Below are positions 53,592-64,000 of a stretch of DNA of 64,000 bases, one piece after another; within the stretch, counting starts at the first letter, position 1, and each line of letters opens with the position of its first letter. Under the pieces are notes generated by a model. It saw nothing but the letters and a program-made list of their open reading frames with translations, had not been told where the DNA came from and searched no databases. This stretch comes from an uncultured Sulfitobacter sp. Lineage in GTDB: Bacteria > Pseudomonadota > Alphaproteobacteria > Rhodobacterales > Rhodobacteraceae. The stretch covers positions 62,001 to 126,000 of the forward strand of contig NZ_CANMQS010000005.1 in the NCBI RefSeq assembly GCF_947500075.1, in the 5' to 3' direction. Made by a program: the position numbers and the translations under genes.

Positions 53592-55677
53592 GCTGCGCGG
53601 GCGCAGCCCTGATGACCTGACCTGGCACACGCTGGAAGGCATCCCCGTGCAGCCGCTTTACACGGCTGAGGACACGGCCGGATTGGACCATTTGGGCGGC
53701 ATCCCCGGTCAGGCCCCATTCACACGCGGGGTGAAAGCCACGATGTACGCGGGCCGTCCCTGGACGATCCGGCAATACGCCGGCTTCTCCACAGCCGAGG
53801 AATCCAACGCCTTCTACCGCCGCAATCTGGCGGCGGGTCAGCAGGGGGTGTCGGTCGCCTTCGATCTGGCCACCCACCGTGGCTATGACAGCGACCACCC
53901 CCGCGTTGAAGGGGACGTGGGCAAGGCCGGTGTGGCCATCGACAGCGTGGAGGACATGAAGATCCTCTTCGATGGTATCCCGCTCGACAAGGTCTCGGTC
54001 TCCATGACCATGAATGGCGCGGTGATCCCGGTTCTGGCCAGTTTCATTGTGGCAGGGGAAGAGCAGGGGCATGACCGGTCGGTGCTGGCGGGCACAATCC
54101 AGAACGACATCCTCAAGGAATTCATGGTCCGCAACACCTATATCTACCCCCCCGAACCTTCGATGCGGATTGTGGCGGATATCATCGAATACACCGCCAA
54201 TGAGATGCCAAAGTTCAACTCCATCTCCATCTCCGGCTACCACATGCAGGAGGCGGGCGCGAACCTTGTGCAGGAGCTGGCCTTCACGCTGGCCGATGGC
54301 CGCGAATACGTACGCACGGCGATTGCCGCAGGCATGGACGTGGACAAATTCGCACCGCGCCTGTCGTTCTTCTTCTGCATCGGCATGAACTTCTTCATGG
54401 AAGCTGCCAAGCTGCGCGCCGCGCGCCTGCTGTGGTCCCGCATCATGGATGAATTCAAGCCGCAGAACCCCAAATCCTCCATGCTGCGGACCCATTGCCA
54501 GACCTCTGGGGTGAGCCTTGCGGAGCAGGATCCCTATAACAACGTGGTGCGCACCGCCTATGAAGCGATGAGCGCGGTTCTGGGCGGCACGCAGTCGCTC
54601 CACACCAACTCGCTGGATGAGGCGATTGGTCTGCCAACGGATCACTCGGCGCGCATTGCGCGGAACACACAGTTGATTTTGCAGGAAGAAACCGGCGTGA
54701 CCAATGTGGTCGATCCATTGGCCGGGTCCTACTACGTTGAGAAGTTGACCGCCGATCTGGCTGATGCCGCATGGAAGCTGATCGAAGAGGTTGAGGAGAT
54801 GGGCGGCATGACCAAGGCCGTTGCCTCCGGCATGCCCAAGCTGCGCATTGAAGAGGCGGCAGCGCAGCGACAGGCCAACATCGACAGGGGCGACGAAGTT
54901 GTTGTGGGTGTGAACAAATATCGCCGGGATGAGGAAGATCCGATCGACATCCTCGACGTGGACAACATGGCTGTCCGGGACAGCCAAATCGCGCGGCTCA
55001 AGACCATCCGCGCCACCCGCGATGAGAGCGCCTGCACCGCAGCGCTCGAAGAGCTGACGCGCCGCGCACGGGACGGCGGCAATCTGTTGGAAGGCGCTGT
55101 TGCGGCAGCGCGGGCACGGGCCACTGTGGGGGAAATCAGCATGGCTATGGAAAACGAATTTGGCCGCCACCGGGCAGAAGTGAAAACCCTCGCCGGGGTT
55201 TACGGGGCCGCATATGAGGGTGATGCGGGCTTTGCGGACATCCAGAAAGCGGTTGATGACTTTGCCGAAGACGAAGGTCGGCGCCCGCGCATGCTGGTGG
55301 TCAAGATGGGGCAGGACGGGCACGACCGGGGCGCCAAAGTGATTGCCACCGCCTTTGCCGACATCGGTTTTGACGTGGATGTGGGCCCCTTGTTCCAGAC
55401 CCCTGCGGAAGCCGCACAGGATGCGGTGGACAACGACGTGCATGTCATTGGCATTTCCTCTCAGGCGGCGGGGCACAAGACGCTTGCGCCGCAGCTGGTG
55501 CAGGCGCTCAAGGACGCGGGTGCGGAGGATATTCTGGTGATCTGCGGCGGCGTTATTCCGCAGCAGGACTACCAATACCTCTATGATGCTGGGGTGAAGG
55601 CGATCTTCGGGCCGGGTACGAATATCCCGGCAGCGGCGCAGGATATCCTCAAGCTGATCCGTGCCGCGCGCAGCTGA
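53548..55677 (+). CDS. scpA: Methylmalonyl-CoA mutase
   Basis: 709 aa, single-chain type. The N-terminal acyl-CoA-binding TIM barrel (about 40-500, [40 protein letters not shown]) and the C-terminal cobalamin domain with QDGHDRG, base-on-replacing His about 592, are complete. It isomerises (R)-methylmalonyl-CoA to succinyl-CoA using adenosylcobalamin, finishing the propionyl-CoA route begun by PccAB. ATG 53548 has AAAGGA upstream; ATG 53542 is also possible. The epimerase is not in the window. Confidence 0.97.
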   Translation: MTTDKDNWRSLAEGELRGRSPDDLTWHTLEGIPVQPLYTAEDTAGLDHLGGIPGQAPFTRGVKATMYAGRPWTIRQYAGFSTAEESNAFYRRNLAAGQQGVSVAFDLATHRGYDSDHPRVEGDVGKAGVAIDSVEDMKILFDGIPLDKVSVSMTMNGAVIPVLASFIVAGEEQGHDRSVLAGTIQNDILKEFMVRNTYIYPPEPSMRIVADIIEYTANEMPKFNSISISGYHMQEAGANLVQELAFTLADGREYVRTAIAAGMDVDKFAPRLSFFFCIGMNFFMEAAKLRAARLLWSRIMDEFKPQNPKSSMLRTHCQTSGVSLAEQDPYNNVVRTAYEAMSAVLGGTQSLHTNSLDEAIGLPTDHSARIARNTQLILQEETGVTNVVDPLAGSYYVEKLTADLADAAWKLIEEVEEMGGMTKAVASGMPKLRIEEAAAQRQANIDRGDEVVVGVNKYRRDEEDPIDILDVDNMAVRDSQIARLKTIRATRDESACTAALEELTRRARDGGNLLEGAVAAARARATVGEISMAMENEFGRHRAEVKTLAGVYGAAYEGDAGFADIQKAVDDFAEDEGRRPRMLVVKMGQDGHDRGAKVIATAFADIGFDVDVGPLFQTPAEAAQDAVDNDVHVIGISSQAAGHKTLAPQLVQALKDAGAEDILVICGGVIPQQDYQYLYDAGVKAIFGPGTNIPAAAQDILKLIRAARS

Positions 55678-56161
55678 TCTGATCCTCCGCGACGCCCGAC
55701 AGCAGGACCTGCCTGCTGTCGGCGCCTTGTGGAATGCGATGATTGCAGACACCACCGCGACCTTCACGACCGTGCTGAAAACCGATGCGGACATGCAGGC
55801 GCTTCTGACCCGCAGCGCGGATGCGTTTTTGGTGGCAGAGCGGGAGGGCGCGGTGCAAGGGTTCATCACATGGGGGCCGTTTCGCGGCGGCCCCGGCTAT
55901 GCCCACACGGCGGAACACACGATCATCACGGCACGGCAGGGGCGCGGTGTGGGGCAGGCCTTGATGCAGGCCGCTGAAATCCGGGCCAAGGGGCAGGGCA
56001 TTCATACCCTCGTTGCTGCCATATCAGGTGAAAACACCGCAGCCATGGCCTTTCACACCCGGCTGGGATTTGCCAAAACCGGGCACCTGCCGCAGGTGGG
56101 CCGCAAACAAGACCGCTGGCTTGACCTGATCTTGATGACAAAGACCCTCGATCTGCCCTGA
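55661..56161 (+). CDS. GNAT acetyltransferase, phosphinothricin-acetyltransferase-like
   Basis: 166 aa. [40 protein letters not shown] and [20 protein letters not shown] show the Pat/Bar-type GNAT fold; [20 protein letters not shown] closes it. Such enzymes acylate small amines or amino-acid analogues. A GTG start overlaps the mutase end by 17 bp. Confidence 0.87.
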   Translation: MPRAADLILRDARQQDLPAVGALWNAMIADTTATFTTVLKTDADMQALLTRSADAFLVAEREGAVQGFITWGPFRGGPGYAHTAEHTIITARQGRGVGQALMQAAEIRAKGQGIHTLVAAISGENTAAMAFHTRLGFAKTGHLPQVGRKQDRWLDLILMTKTLDLP

Positions 56162-56192
56162 CTTTCCTGTTTCAGCCAGATAGGATGCGCTC

Positions 56193-56873
56193 ATGTCGAT
56201 TTGGACCCGCATCACCGAAGCACTTTCTGCGCTCACGTCTGGCGAAGGGCTGGCGGCGGTCTTTGACCGTCTGCGCACCCCGCCTGAACGCTCTGTCGCC
56301 TTCACCATTGCGGTGATTGCGCTGGGGGCGAAGATGGCCAAGGCGGATGGCCTGGTCACCAAGGATGAGGTTACCGCCTTTCGCGAGGTCTTCCAGATTG
56401 CGGAGGCAGACGCCGGGCAAGCGGCGAAAGTGTTCAACCTTGCGCGGCAGGATGTGACCGGTTTTGACGACTACGCCCGGCGGATTGCCACGATGTTCGA
56501 AGGCCAGCCGCAGATGCTGACCGACCTGATGGAAGGGCTTTTCCACATCGCGATGGCTGATGGGTTCTATCACCCCAATGAAAACGCGTTTCTGGAAGAG
56601 GTTTGCGATATTTTCGGTCTGGATGAGGCGGATTTTGCAACGCTGAAGGCGCGCTTTGTGCCCAACAGCTCCCCTCTGCCGCATTCTGTGCTGGGCATCC
56701 CGCCGGATGCCACGCGGGCGGACGCGCGCAAGGCATGGCAGAAGCTGGTGCGCGCCAATCACCCCGATGCGCTGATTGCCCGTGGCCTGCCGCCAGAGGC
56801 GATCCGTCTGGCCGAGAAACGCATGATCGACATCAACCGCGCCTGGGAAACCCTGTCCGGCAAAGCCGCCTGA
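56193..56873 (+). CDS. TerB-J-domain protein (DjlA-like)
   Basis: 226 aa. An N-terminal TerB-type helical domain (about 35-140, LGAKMAKADGLVTKDEVTAF and MEGLFHIAMADGFYHPNENA, with paired acidic residues) is followed by a C-terminal J domain (about 165-226, HSVLGIPPDATRADARKAWQ and the HPD triad in RANHPDALIARG). DjlA-like, but without the N-terminal membrane helix. It probably recruits DnaK. TGA overlaps the next ATG. Confidence 0.9.
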   Translation: MSIWTRITEALSALTSGEGLAAVFDRLRTPPERSVAFTIAVIALGAKMAKADGLVTKDEVTAFREVFQIAEADAGQAAKVFNLARQDVTGFDDYARRIATMFEGQPQMLTDLMEGLFHIAMADGFYHPNENAFLEEVCDIFGLDEADFATLKARFVPNSSPLPHSVLGIPPDATRADARKAWQKLVRANHPDALIARGLPPEAIRLAEKRMIDINRAWETLSGKAA

Positions 56874-57898
56874 TGCGGCTTGCGACCTACAATGCCGAAT
56901 GGTTCACGTCACTTTTTGATGATGATAATCAATTGTTTGAGGATGACGGCTGGTCTGCGCGCTATAACGTAACCCGCGCCCAGCAGACGCAGGCGCTTGG
57001 CGTGGTGTTTCAAGCCATGGATGCCGACGCGGTCCTGGTGATTGAGGCGCCTGACACCAGCAAGAAACGCTCAACCGTGCAGGCGCTTGAGACCTTCGCG
57101 GCGCGGTTTGATCTGCGCACAACCCATGCCGCAGTTGGTTTCTCCAACGAGACGCAGCAGGAAATTGCGCTGCTCTATGATCCCGAAAAGCTGAGCGTGC
57201 GCCATGATCCGCAAGGGGTGTTCACCGGCCCGGAGGGGGCCAGTGGCGCGCCCCGGTTTGATGGGGCGCTCAGGATTGATCTGGATATTGATGCCACCGA
57301 AGACCTTGTGGTCTTTTCCAAACCCCCGCTTGAACTGGCGGTTGAGACTGCATCCGGCTTTGCCTTCTGCCTGATCGGCGCGCATCTGAAATCCAAATCC
57401 CCCCATGGTGCCACCACGCCTGCCGAAGTGCTGAGCAAACAGGTCGCGAACCGGCGCAAACAATTGGCGCAGGCGATCTGGCTGCGGGGGCGGATTGAGG
57501 AACATCTTGCCGCGCAGACCCCGCTTATCGTTATGGGCGATCTGAACGATGGTCCGGGGCTGGACGAATTCGAGAGCCTTTTTGGCCGCTCCTCGGTTGA
57601 GATTGTGTTGGGGCATGGGCGGGACAATGCGCTCTTTGACCCTCATGCGCGGCAGGCGTTGTCGCGCAAGCTGGGGGCCATGCCGACCTCCGCCCGGTTC
57701 TGGATCCGCCATGAAAAACGGTATCTGCAAGCCCTTCTGGACTACATCATGGTCAGCGACCCCCTGCGCGCCCGCGCGCCGCGCTGGCGCATCTGGCATC
57801 CGCTGGATGATCCCGATTGCTGGCAAAGGGCTGACCTGCGCGACGCGCTTGTCACCGCCTCCGATCATTTCCCTGTCACGCTTGATTTTGACGCCTGA
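56873..57898 (+). CDS. Endonuclease/exonuclease/phosphatase family protein
   Basis: 341 aa. The EEP fold is shown by MRLATYNAEWF, LVIEAPDTS (where the metal Glu sits), LIGAHLKSK, VMGDLNDGPG and TASDHFPVTLDF (catalytic Asp-His). Mg2+-dependent phosphodiester hydrolysis is likely; substrate unknown. The ATG overlaps the stop of the TerB-J gene (TGATG). Confidence 0.9.
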   Translation: MRLATYNAEWFTSLFDDDNQLFEDDGWSARYNVTRAQQTQALGVVFQAMDADAVLVIEAPDTSKKRSTVQALETFAARFDLRTTHAAVGFSNETQQEIALLYDPEKLSVRHDPQGVFTGPEGASGAPRFDGALRIDLDIDATEDLVVFSKPPLELAVETASGFAFCLIGAHLKSKSPHGATTPAEVLSKQVANRRKQLAQAIWLRGRIEEHLAAQTPLIVMGDLNDGPGLDEFESLFGRSSVEIVLGHGRDNALFDPHARQALSRKLGAMPTSARFWIRHEKRYLQALLDYIMVSDPLRARAPRWRIWHPLDDPDCWQRADLRDALVTASDHFPVTLDFDA

Positions 57899-57935
57899 CC
57901 TCGCAATTTCGCGGCAAATGTCCTATCTTCTGACC

Positions 57936-58286
57936 ATGAAACACGCATTTGCCTTTTTCCTGATGCTGCTGCCGGGTCTTGCCGTGGCCGAGGAACACCG
58001 CGGGCTCACGCTGATGGAGCGGGGCGCCCAGATGTTCATGGAAGGCATTCTCAAGGAAATGGAACCGGCCATTGATAACTTTGGCGATCTGGCGGACCAG
58101 ATGGGTCCCGCGTTCAAGAACTTCGCCGAAGAGATGGGACCGCGCCTTGGGGCCTTGATGGAAGAGGTGGAGGATTGGAGCCTTTATGAGGCGCCCGAAA
58201 TCCTGCCCAACGGGGACATTATCATCCGCCGCAAGCCGGATGCGCCCAAGGAAACGCCCGAAGAAATGCCGCAGGTAGAGCTTTAG
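57936..58286 (+). CDS. Secreted small protein, unknown
   Basis: 116 aa. Signal peptide MKHAFAFFLMLLPGLAVAEE, then an amphipathic helical region rich in Met/Glu (MERGAQMFMEGILKEMEPAI), DWSLYEAPEILPNGDIIIRR and an acidic tail. Not a recognised domain to me, though it looks like a family conserved in Rhodobacterales. It converges on ppx with only 10 bp between stops. Confidence 0.72.
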   Translation: MKHAFAFFLMLLPGLAVAEEHRGLTLMERGAQMFMEGILKEMEPAIDNFGDLADQMGPAFKNFAEEMGPRLGALMEEVEDWSLYEAPEILPNGDIIIRRKPDAPKETPEEMPQVEL

Positions 58287-58296
58287 CGTCCCGCCC

Positions 58297-59886
58297 CTAG
58301 GCCTCTGCGCGGGCCTTCCGGCGGGTCTTGATCTCCACCTCGGCACCAAGGGATGCGGCCAGCGAATTCAGCCGCGCTTCCGCCACTTCGCCAAACAGGG
58401 GCAGCATGTCCTTGGTCAGCACCAGTTGCAGGATCTTCTTTTTGGGGAACCAGCGCAGTTCGCCCCGGTCCTCATCCTTGTTCATCCACAGCATCGCGCC
58501 AAATCGCATGGCTTTGCCCAGTATTTCCGCCTCGTGCCGGGTCTTTTCGTCGATCATCTCATAGAGTTCTTCGAAGCGGGTGTTCTCGCGCTTGTTGGAG
58601 TAGCGGTGCAGCAGGGCCAGCCCCAGAAAGATCCGTTCAGCGTGTTTCAGCCCGCCCAGATTGGCGCGGGTGGCGTTGTCAAAACAAACCTCTGCCCGGT
58701 AATCGGGATGCGCGCGCCAGCTGACGTCGTGCAAGAGGCACGCCGCCTTGATCAGCCGTTTGCGGGGCGCCGGGGCAGATTTGTAGAGCGGTTGGATGAA
58801 GGTGTTCAGGATCTTGCCAAATCCGGGCGTGCGCGCGTCCTTGGCTTCGGCGAAGCGGCAGGCCTCGATCAGCGGGTCACGGTCACGCAGACGCTGGGGC
58901 ATCTGTTCATAGAGCATCCCTTCGCGGATGCCGTAGCTTGAAACGGCGATGTCCTTGGGGCGGAAGGTCTTGACCAACCGGCTGAGGACCGTTGCGGCGT
59001 AGGGCACCAAGGCCATCCGCGCGCTGGAGACGCCTGCAATCTGGCGCAGCTCCTCAATATTGGATTTTCTGATGAATTTGACTGTCGCGCTCACGGCGCG
59101 TGGCGTCATGCGGTATTCGTGCAGCACATGCAGCGGATAGCCACGCCGCATCATGTCAATCCGTGCAATCGCCCGCCAGGAGCCACCGACAAGGAACAGC
59201 CGATCCCGTTGCGGGCCCATCCGGTCGGCGAGTTTTTTCATCACCTCTTTGACATGCGCCTCACGCGCCTTGGCGCCGCCTTTGAGGTCACGCAGTTTCA
59301 GCGGGCCAAGTTCCGACGTCACCCGGCGGCCCACGCGCCCGCCGGAAATCTCCGCCAGTTCCATCGACGATCCGCCAATGTCACAGACCAGACCATAGGC
59401 ACCGGGCCAGCCCAGCAGCACGCCTTGCGCTGACAGTCGGGCTTCTTCCTCACCGTCAATGACCCAGATGCGCAGGCCGGTCTGGTCACGCACTTCCTTG
59501 CAGAATGCGGGACCATCGGTGGCATCGCGCACCGCAGCCGTGGCCACGCAGGTCAGCTCGCTCAGGCCCATGCCATCTGCCAGTTTCTTGAACCGGTGCA
59601 TCGCGGCCAATGCGCGTTCGCGCCCACTGGGGGACAGGTGCCCGGTTTCGGCCATGCCTGCTCCCAGCGCGCACATGATCTTTTCGTTATAGAAGTAAGC
59701 AGGCGACCGCGCCGCGCCGTCAAACACCACCAGCCGGACAGAGTTGGACCCGACATCCACCACACCAACCCGCGACAGCCGCCGGGCGGAGGGATCTTCA
59801 AACAGCGGTTTGCCAAACAGCCCCAGATCAGCAACCCCGGTTTCGGGGACCGGGACGGGGGCAGAAACAGGCGGGTGATCGTCCAT
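58297..59886 (-). CDS. ppx: Exopolyphosphatase, Ppx/GppA family
   Basis: 529 aa. Actin-like ASKHA fold: phosphate-1 loop VVDVGSNSVRLVVFDG (about 42-57), catalytic region IDGEEEARLSAQG, phosphate-2 VCDIGGSSMELAEI, and a C-terminal HD-like helical domain (about 330-529). It releases phosphate from polyphosphate and perhaps converts pppGpp. Follows ppk1 on the same strand after 73 bp, a synthesis/degradation pair. Confidence 0.93.
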   Translation of the reverse strand: MDDHPPVSAPVPVPETGVADLGLFGKPLFEDPSARRLSRVGVVDVGSNSVRLVVFDGAARSPAYFYNEKIMCALGAGMAETGHLSPSGRERALAAMHRFKKLADGMGLSELTCVATAAVRDATDGPAFCKEVRDQTGLRIWVIDGEEEARLSAQGVLLGWPGAYGLVCDIGGSSMELAEISGGRVGRRVTSELGPLKLRDLKGGAKAREAHVKEVMKKLADRMGPQRDRLFLVGGSWRAIARIDMMRRGYPLHVLHEYRMTPRAVSATVKFIRKSNIEELRQIAGVSSARMALVPYAATVLSRLVKTFRPKDIAVSSYGIREGMLYEQMPQRLRDRDPLIEACRFAEAKDARTPGFGKILNTFIQPLYKSAPAPRKRLIKAACLLHDVSWRAHPDYRAEVCFDNATRANLGGLKHAERIFLGLALLHRYSNKRENTRFEELYEMIDEKTRHEAEILGKAMRFGAMLWMNKDEDRGELRWFPKKKILQLVLTKDMLPLFGEVAEARLNSLAASLGAEVEIKTRRKARAEA

Positions 59887-59959
59887 AGCGGGTCCTTGGT
59901 CTATGGGGCGTGCGGGGGCAAAATGGGGCAGGGGCGGCTTTGGGTCAATTGTTAACCTC

Positions 59960-62143
59960 TCAGTAGCCTGAATCCTCGGTATGGGTCAGCTTGGGCACAT
60001 CGGATGCCCCCGCAGACCCGCGACCTGACAGGGACGGGTTCTCCATGAAGAACCGGTGGCAGCTGAAGGCAAACTGCCCCTCGGCCACGGGCGGGCGTTC
60101 GAATTTGCCATCGGGTGTCATCACCCAGCTTTGCGCCACATCCGCAAGGTTGGCTGCCATGATCTGATTGGTGATCTGTGCCTTGACGGTGGCGTTCTCA
60201 ATCTCCACCAGCGTCTCCACCCGGCGGTTGAGGTTGCGGCCCATCCAATCGGCGGAGGAGATGAACACACGCGCCTTTTTGTGCGGCAAGCCAGACCCAT
60301 TGCCAAAGCACACGATGCGCGAATGCTCCAGAAACCGGCCGACGATGGATTTGACGCGGATATTGTCCGACAGCCCCGCCACGCCGGGGCGCAAACCGCA
60401 GATGCCGCGCACCACAAGGCTGATCTGCACGCCAGCTTGACTGGCGGCATAAAGCGCGTCGATCACCTCACTGTCGATCAGCGAATTCATCTTGGCCCAG
60501 ATCGCCGCCGGTTTGCCTGCCGCCGCATGGCCAGCCTCCGCCGCGATGAGCTCCAGCAGGCGTGGTTTCAGCGTGGTGGGAGAGATGGCAAGGTTATCAA
60601 GGCTTTGTGGCTGCGCGTAGCCTGACAGGTAGTTGAACACCTTCGTTGCATCACGTCCCAACCGCTGATCACAGGTAAAGAGCGACAGATCGGTGTAGAT
60701 GCGCGCCGTGATCGGGTGGTAATTGCCCGTGCCGTAATGCGTGTAGGTCACCAGTTGCGTGCCTTCGCGCCGCACCACGGTGGAGATTTTGGCGTGGGTT
60801 TTCAGATCGAGGAACCCGTAGACCACATGCGCGCCCGCCCGTTCCAGCCGCCGCGACTGGTGGATGTTGGCCGCTTCGTCAAACCGCGCTTTCAACTCTA
60901 CCAGCGCCGTCACGGATTTCCCGTCTTCAGCGGCCTCACACAGCGCTTCCACAATCGGGCTGTCACGCGACGTCCGGTAGAGTGTCTGTTTGATCGCCAC
61001 CACATTCGGATCGCGCGCCGCCTGCGCCAGAAACCGCACAACCATGTCGAAGGTTTCATAGGGATGATGCAGCAGCATGTCTTTCTGCCGGATCGCCGCA
61101 AACATGTCGCCGTCGTGATCTGTCACCCGTTCCGGCACACGGGGCGTGAACTGCGGCCACAGCAGGTCGGGGCGGGCATCTGTCACCAGCTCTGACAGGT
61201 CATCAATGCCGATCATGCCATCGATTTCGATGATGTCGATGTCGGGCACGCCCAGTTCTTCCATCACCACGGCCTTGAGCTTTTCCGGCGCACCGGGCGA
61301 CATGGTCAGCCGCACCACTTCGCCCCGGCGTCGGCGCTTCAGGGCCACTTCGAATTCGCGCACAAGGTCTTCGGCTTCTTCCTCCACTTCCAGATCGCTG
61401 TCGCGCAACACGCGGAATTCAAAGTGGGATTTCAGCCGATAGCCGGGGAAGAGCGCAGGGATATGCAGCACCAGCAGGTCTTCAAGCGGCAGATACCGCA
61501 AGGTGCCGGGCTCCGCAGGGAGGGAGACAAAGCGGTCGATCTGTGCGGGGATCGGCAGCAGGGCCTGCAGGGGGCGTTTGTCAGAGGTGCGTTCCAGCTG
61601 CAACGCCAGCGCAAAGCCGGTGTTGGGGATAAAGGGAAACGGGTGCGCGGGGTCAATGGCCAGGGGGGAGAGAACCGCGAACACCTGATTGAGGAACACG
61701 TCGTCCAGATGGACGCGGTCATCGTCGTTCAGATCGGCAAGCCGTTCCACCATGATGCCGTTGTTGTCCATCTCTGCCAGCAGATCGACCAGCACGCGCT
61801 GCTGGGTCATCATCAGGCTGCGGGCGTTTTCATTGATCAGCACCAATTGGTTGGCAGGCGTCAGGCCATCGGCCGCAGGGGTGGTGTTGCCTGCATGTGC
61901 CAATTCGCGCAGGCCTGCGACCCGAACGGTATAGAATTCATCAAGATTATCCGCAGAGATCGACAGGAACCGCAGCCGCTCCAGCAGTGGCACACGGGGG
62001 TTTTCCGCCTCTTCCAGCACACGCCAGTTGAACCCCAGCCAGCTTAGTTCACGATTGAAGAACCGGCCGGGGCCGGTGAAGTCGAGATCGGGCAGCTCCC
62101 GGGCAACCGGAAACGGCGCCTTGAGAAATTCGGCGTGAGACAT
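59960..62143 (-). CDS. ppk1: Polyphosphate kinase 1
   Basis: 727 aa. N (about 20-125), head (125-320) and two phospholipase-D-like C domains. [18 protein letters not shown] opens the enzyme. The phosphorylated His lies in [12 protein letters not shown], and the second His in [20 protein letters not shown] is replaced as usual by the conserved context. It makes polyphosphate from ATP reversibly. [10 protein letters not shown] at 62143 was chosen as start; the frame is open 15 codons further. Confidence 0.95.
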   Translation of the reverse strand: MSHAEFLKAPFPVARELPDLDFTGPGRFFNRELSWLGFNWRVLEEAENPRVPLLERLRFLSISADNLDEFYTVRVAGLRELAHAGNTTPAADGLTPANQLVLINENARSLMMTQQRVLVDLLAEMDNNGIMVERLADLNDDDRVHLDDVFLNQVFAVLSPLAIDPAHPFPFIPNTGFALALQLERTSDKRPLQALLPIPAQIDRFVSLPAEPGTLRYLPLEDLLVLHIPALFPGYRLKSHFEFRVLRDSDLEVEEEAEDLVREFEVALKRRRRGEVVRLTMSPGAPEKLKAVVMEELGVPDIDIIEIDGMIGIDDLSELVTDARPDLLWPQFTPRVPERVTDHDGDMFAAIRQKDMLLHHPYETFDMVVRFLAQAARDPNVVAIKQTLYRTSRDSPIVEALCEAAEDGKSVTALVELKARFDEAANIHQSRRLERAGAHVVYGFLDLKTHAKISTVVRREGTQLVTYTHYGTGNYHPITARIYTDLSLFTCDQRLGRDATKVFNYLSGYAQPQSLDNLAISPTTLKPRLLELIAAEAGHAAAGKPAAIWAKMNSLIDSEVIDALYAASQAGVQISLVVRGICGLRPGVAGLSDNIRVKSIVGRFLEHSRIVCFGNGSGLPHKKARVFISSADWMGRNLNRRVETLVEIENATVKAQITNQIMAANLADVAQSWVMTPDGKFERPPVAEGQFAFSCHRFFMENPSLSGRGSAGASDVPKLTHTEDSGY

Positions 62144-62184
62144 GGCAGTGGTATGCCTTTGACGTGTAACGGTTTTACGAAGTC

Positions 62185-62880
62185 TCAATTATCGCCCGCT
62201 GGCGGGGTATTGTCCAGCGCGTCAAAGACATCGGCGGCCAATGCGCGGGTCACGGGCCGCTTGCCTGCAAGGCTGGCTGCATCCAGTGCCTGGGTCAGCG
62301 CAATTGCCGCGGCATAGGAACGGTCCATGCGGCGCAGAAGATAGGGGATCAGGTTTGCAGATGTGCGCAATTGGCGATCATCCAGCAGTTTGGCCAGCAG
62401 TACCGTCAGCAGGACATCGTCAGGTTCCTCGATTGTGATGGCCGTTGTGCCCTCAAGCCGGCTCACCAGATCAGGCAGGCGCAACCCCCAGGCCGCGACC
62501 GGCCCGGTGCCCGTCAGCAGCAGGTTCCGGCCATTGGCCAGCACCAGATTGTGCAGGTGAAAAAGCGCCGTCTCTGCCGCTGCATTGCCTGCGATGCGGG
62601 GCACGTCTTCGACCGCCACATGCCCTTGGGCGAGGGTGGGGACTTCCGTCTCCGTCAGCGCGGTTGCTTGCAGGATCGTCGCGCCGGAGGCCGCCGCCCA
62701 GACATGGGTGAGGTGGGTTTTGCCCGACCCTGTCGGCCCGCTCAACACCAGTTTGCCGCCTGCCCAATCGGGCCAGCGGTCAATCATCGCCAGCGCGACA
62801 TGGTTACAGGGGGCGGCAAAAAACGCCTCTCGCTCCAATGCGGCACGGCTTGGCAGGTCAAGCCCAAGTTGTTTGGTCAC
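62185..62880 (-). CDS. hda: Hda-like DnaA regulatory ATPase
   Basis: 231 aa. DnaA-type AAA+ domain only, lacking the DnaA DNA-binding domain: Walker [12 protein letters not shown] (about 47-57), a degenerate Walker B (HVAVEDVP), and a C-terminal arginine-finger/lid region. The N-terminal QLGLDLP is a clamp-binding motif like that by which Hda binds DnaN. It is inferred to stimulate DnaA-ATP hydrolysis. GTG start overlaps the upstream stop (GTGA). Confidence 0.9.
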   Translation of the reverse strand: MTKQLGLDLPSRAALEREAFFAAPCNHVALAMIDRWPDWAGGKLVLSGPTGSGKTHLTHVWAAASGATILQATALTETEVPTLAQGHVAVEDVPRIAGNAAAETALFHLHNLVLANGRNLLLTGTGPVAAWGLRLPDLVSRLEGTTAITIEEPDDVLLTVLLAKLLDDRQLRTSANLIPYLLRRMDRSYAAAIALTQALDAASLAGKRPVTRALAADVFDALDNTPPAGDN

Positions 62881-63947
62881 TCGGGGTCCGCGTCGTGGCC
62901 GACGCCCTTGTACAGCAGGCTATCGTGGTATTGATTCACGCCAAAACGGATCAGCACGCCAAGGGCCGCCGCCAGCGGCACGGCAACCAGCATGCCGACA
63001 AACCCGAAGAGCGTGCCAAAGACTGACAGGGAAAGGATCAGCCACACAGGGTGCAGCCCGATCGAACTGCCCACCAGTTTCGGGGTCAGCACATTGCCTT
63101 CGATGGTCTGACCCAGCACAAAGATGCCCGCCACCAGACCAATCGACACCCAGTCCCCCCAGAACTGAAACAGCGCCAGCCCGATGGCCAGCGCGCCCCC
63201 CAGCAGGGCACCCAGGTAAGGGATGAAAGTCACAAGGCCTGCAATGAACCCGACCACCAGACCAAATTGCAGCCCGACGATCATCAGCGCGATGGCGTAA
63301 TAGGTCCCAAGGATCAGGCAAACCGTGCCCATGCCCCTGATGAAAGACGCCAATGTCTGGTCAATCTCACCTGCCAACCGGCGGATGGTCGGCGCATGGT
63401 CCCGTGGCAGCAGCTTGTCGATGCTGGCCACCATCCGGTCCCAGTCCAGCAGCAGATAAACGCCCACCACAGGCACAATGACAAACAGAACAATCACGTT
63501 CAGCACGGAGGCAAAGGACGACAGGGCCGTTTCCAGCAATTGACCACCCCGTTCCTGCACCGCGACGCCAACAGAGTTGAGCGAGGTCCGCAAGGTAGAG
63601 GTTTCATCCAGCAGCGACGGGAAACGTTCGGTCAGGAACCCGCCCAGATCGCGGGCCAGTTGGGGGGCTGTCTCAAACAGGCTGACGGTCTGGCTGATCA
63701 ATGTCGGGATCACCAAAAGCGCCATGATCACAAACAGCAATACCGCCACAATGGTGATCACGGCGGTTGCCAGTGCACGGCTCAGTCCCAACCGCTCCAG
63801 CCTGTCGGCCACGGGATCGAGGAAATAGGCAATCGCCCCGCCCAACAGGAAGGGCAACAGAACATCGCCCATGAACCACAAGGTGATCATCAGCACTGCG
63901 GCAGCAATGCCCCAGTATTTCAGTTGATCGCGGATTGGCAGGGCCAT
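62877..63947 (-). CDS. AI-2E family transporter (PerM/YhhT-like permease)
   Basis: 356 aa with eight transmembrane segments. Conserved family parts include GGAIAYFLDPVADRLERLGL and the C-terminal VGSSIGLHPVWLILSLSVFG. Members include TqsA (autoinducer-2 exporter) and Na+/H+ antiporter-like proteins, so the substrate is open. ATG 63947 has GGAG six bases upstream and is preferred over 63959. First gene of the run AI-2E, hda, ppk1, ppx. Confidence 0.92.
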   Translation of the reverse strand: MALPIRDQLKYWGIAAAVLMITLWFMGDVLLPFLLGGAIAYFLDPVADRLERLGLSRALATAVITIVAVLLFVIMALLVIPTLISQTVSLFETAPQLARDLGGFLTERFPSLLDETSTLRTSLNSVGVAVQERGGQLLETALSSFASVLNVIVLFVIVPVVGVYLLLDWDRMVASIDKLLPRDHAPTIRRLAGEIDQTLASFIRGMGTVCLILGTYYAIALMIVGLQFGLVVGFIAGLVTFIPYLGALLGGALAIGLALFQFWGDWVSIGLVAGIFVLGQTIEGNVLTPKLVGSSIGLHPVWLILSLSVFGTLFGFVGMLVAVPLAAALGVLIRFGVNQYHDSLLYKGVGHDADPE

Positions 63948-64000
63948 GGGATGCTCCATCTTTGGATGGACTTCACATCGCCCATGGGGCGCGGTCTTTC

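Noticed and set aside
53446..55869. 807-codon minus-strand open frame
   Set aside because: Antisense to methylmalonyl-CoA mutase; composition and lack of motifs mark it as a shadow.
1..64000. tRNA genes, CRISPR arrays, prophage or intact IS elements
   Set aside because: No T-loop GGTTCGA in cloverleaf context, no regularly spaced repeats, no integrase, transposase or phage structural genes were seen.

Overview
The window is GC-rich, gene-dense chromosomal DNA from an alphaproteobacterium, most likely a marine Rhodobacteraceae/Roseobacter-group bacterium. The reasons are the propionyl-CoA carboxylase locus with a PccR-type regulator, the betICBA operon with choline sulfatase, an alpha-type RNase P RNA, many overlapping ATGA/GTGA/TGATG junctions, and several small gene families common in that group (DUF1127, DUF2927, DUF4174, SNase-sunset). 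This placement rests on recognised families, not on a database search. No tRNA, rRNA, CRISPR array, phage or intact insertion sequence was seen.

Layout. 1-8.6 kb (minus strand): the 3'-truncated end of an S15/CocE-like hydrolase, a long imperfect palindrome, then a tightly coupled operon. Read in its own direction the operon is: 30-aa membrane peptide, xpaC, telA, DUF2927 lipoprotein, SPFH-GYF protein, zinc-ribbon membrane protein, nitroreductase, dtd. It looks like an envelope-stress module and is the best candidate here for an under-described system. 9-14.9 kb: RNA modification and translation genes (rluB-like, tadA, gatCA), a metallo-hydrolase, a lipoprotein, an amidase and rnpB. 15-21 kb: amt, rpmG, an acetyltransferase/P-loop pair, yccA, a DUF1127 gene, and LysR and XRE regulators.

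21-34 kb: hisN, 8-oxoguanine deaminase and guanine deaminase with overlapping 3' ends, mgtE-fau, a DUF2975/HTH pair, a possible 6S-like RNA ahead of a YmdB-type phosphoesterase, an EamA transporter, two convergent SLC13-type permeases and yebC. 34-42.3 kb: exporters, then betI-betC-betB-betA, which turns choline-O-sulfate and choline into glycine betaine. A structured spacer separates betB from betA, and a MITE-like element sits exactly on the betA stop codon.

42.3-58.3 kb: the propionate assimilation region. It holds pccR (with TTTGCAAA sites before pccR and pccB), an MFS exporter, pccB, pccA and methylmalonyl-CoA mutase, with small lipoprotein and unknown genes between them. These enzymes carry propionyl-CoA through methylmalonyl-CoA to succinyl-CoA. 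58.3-64 kb (minus strand): AI-2E-type permease, hda-like DnaA regulator, ppk1 and ppx, linking polyphosphate metabolism with replication control.
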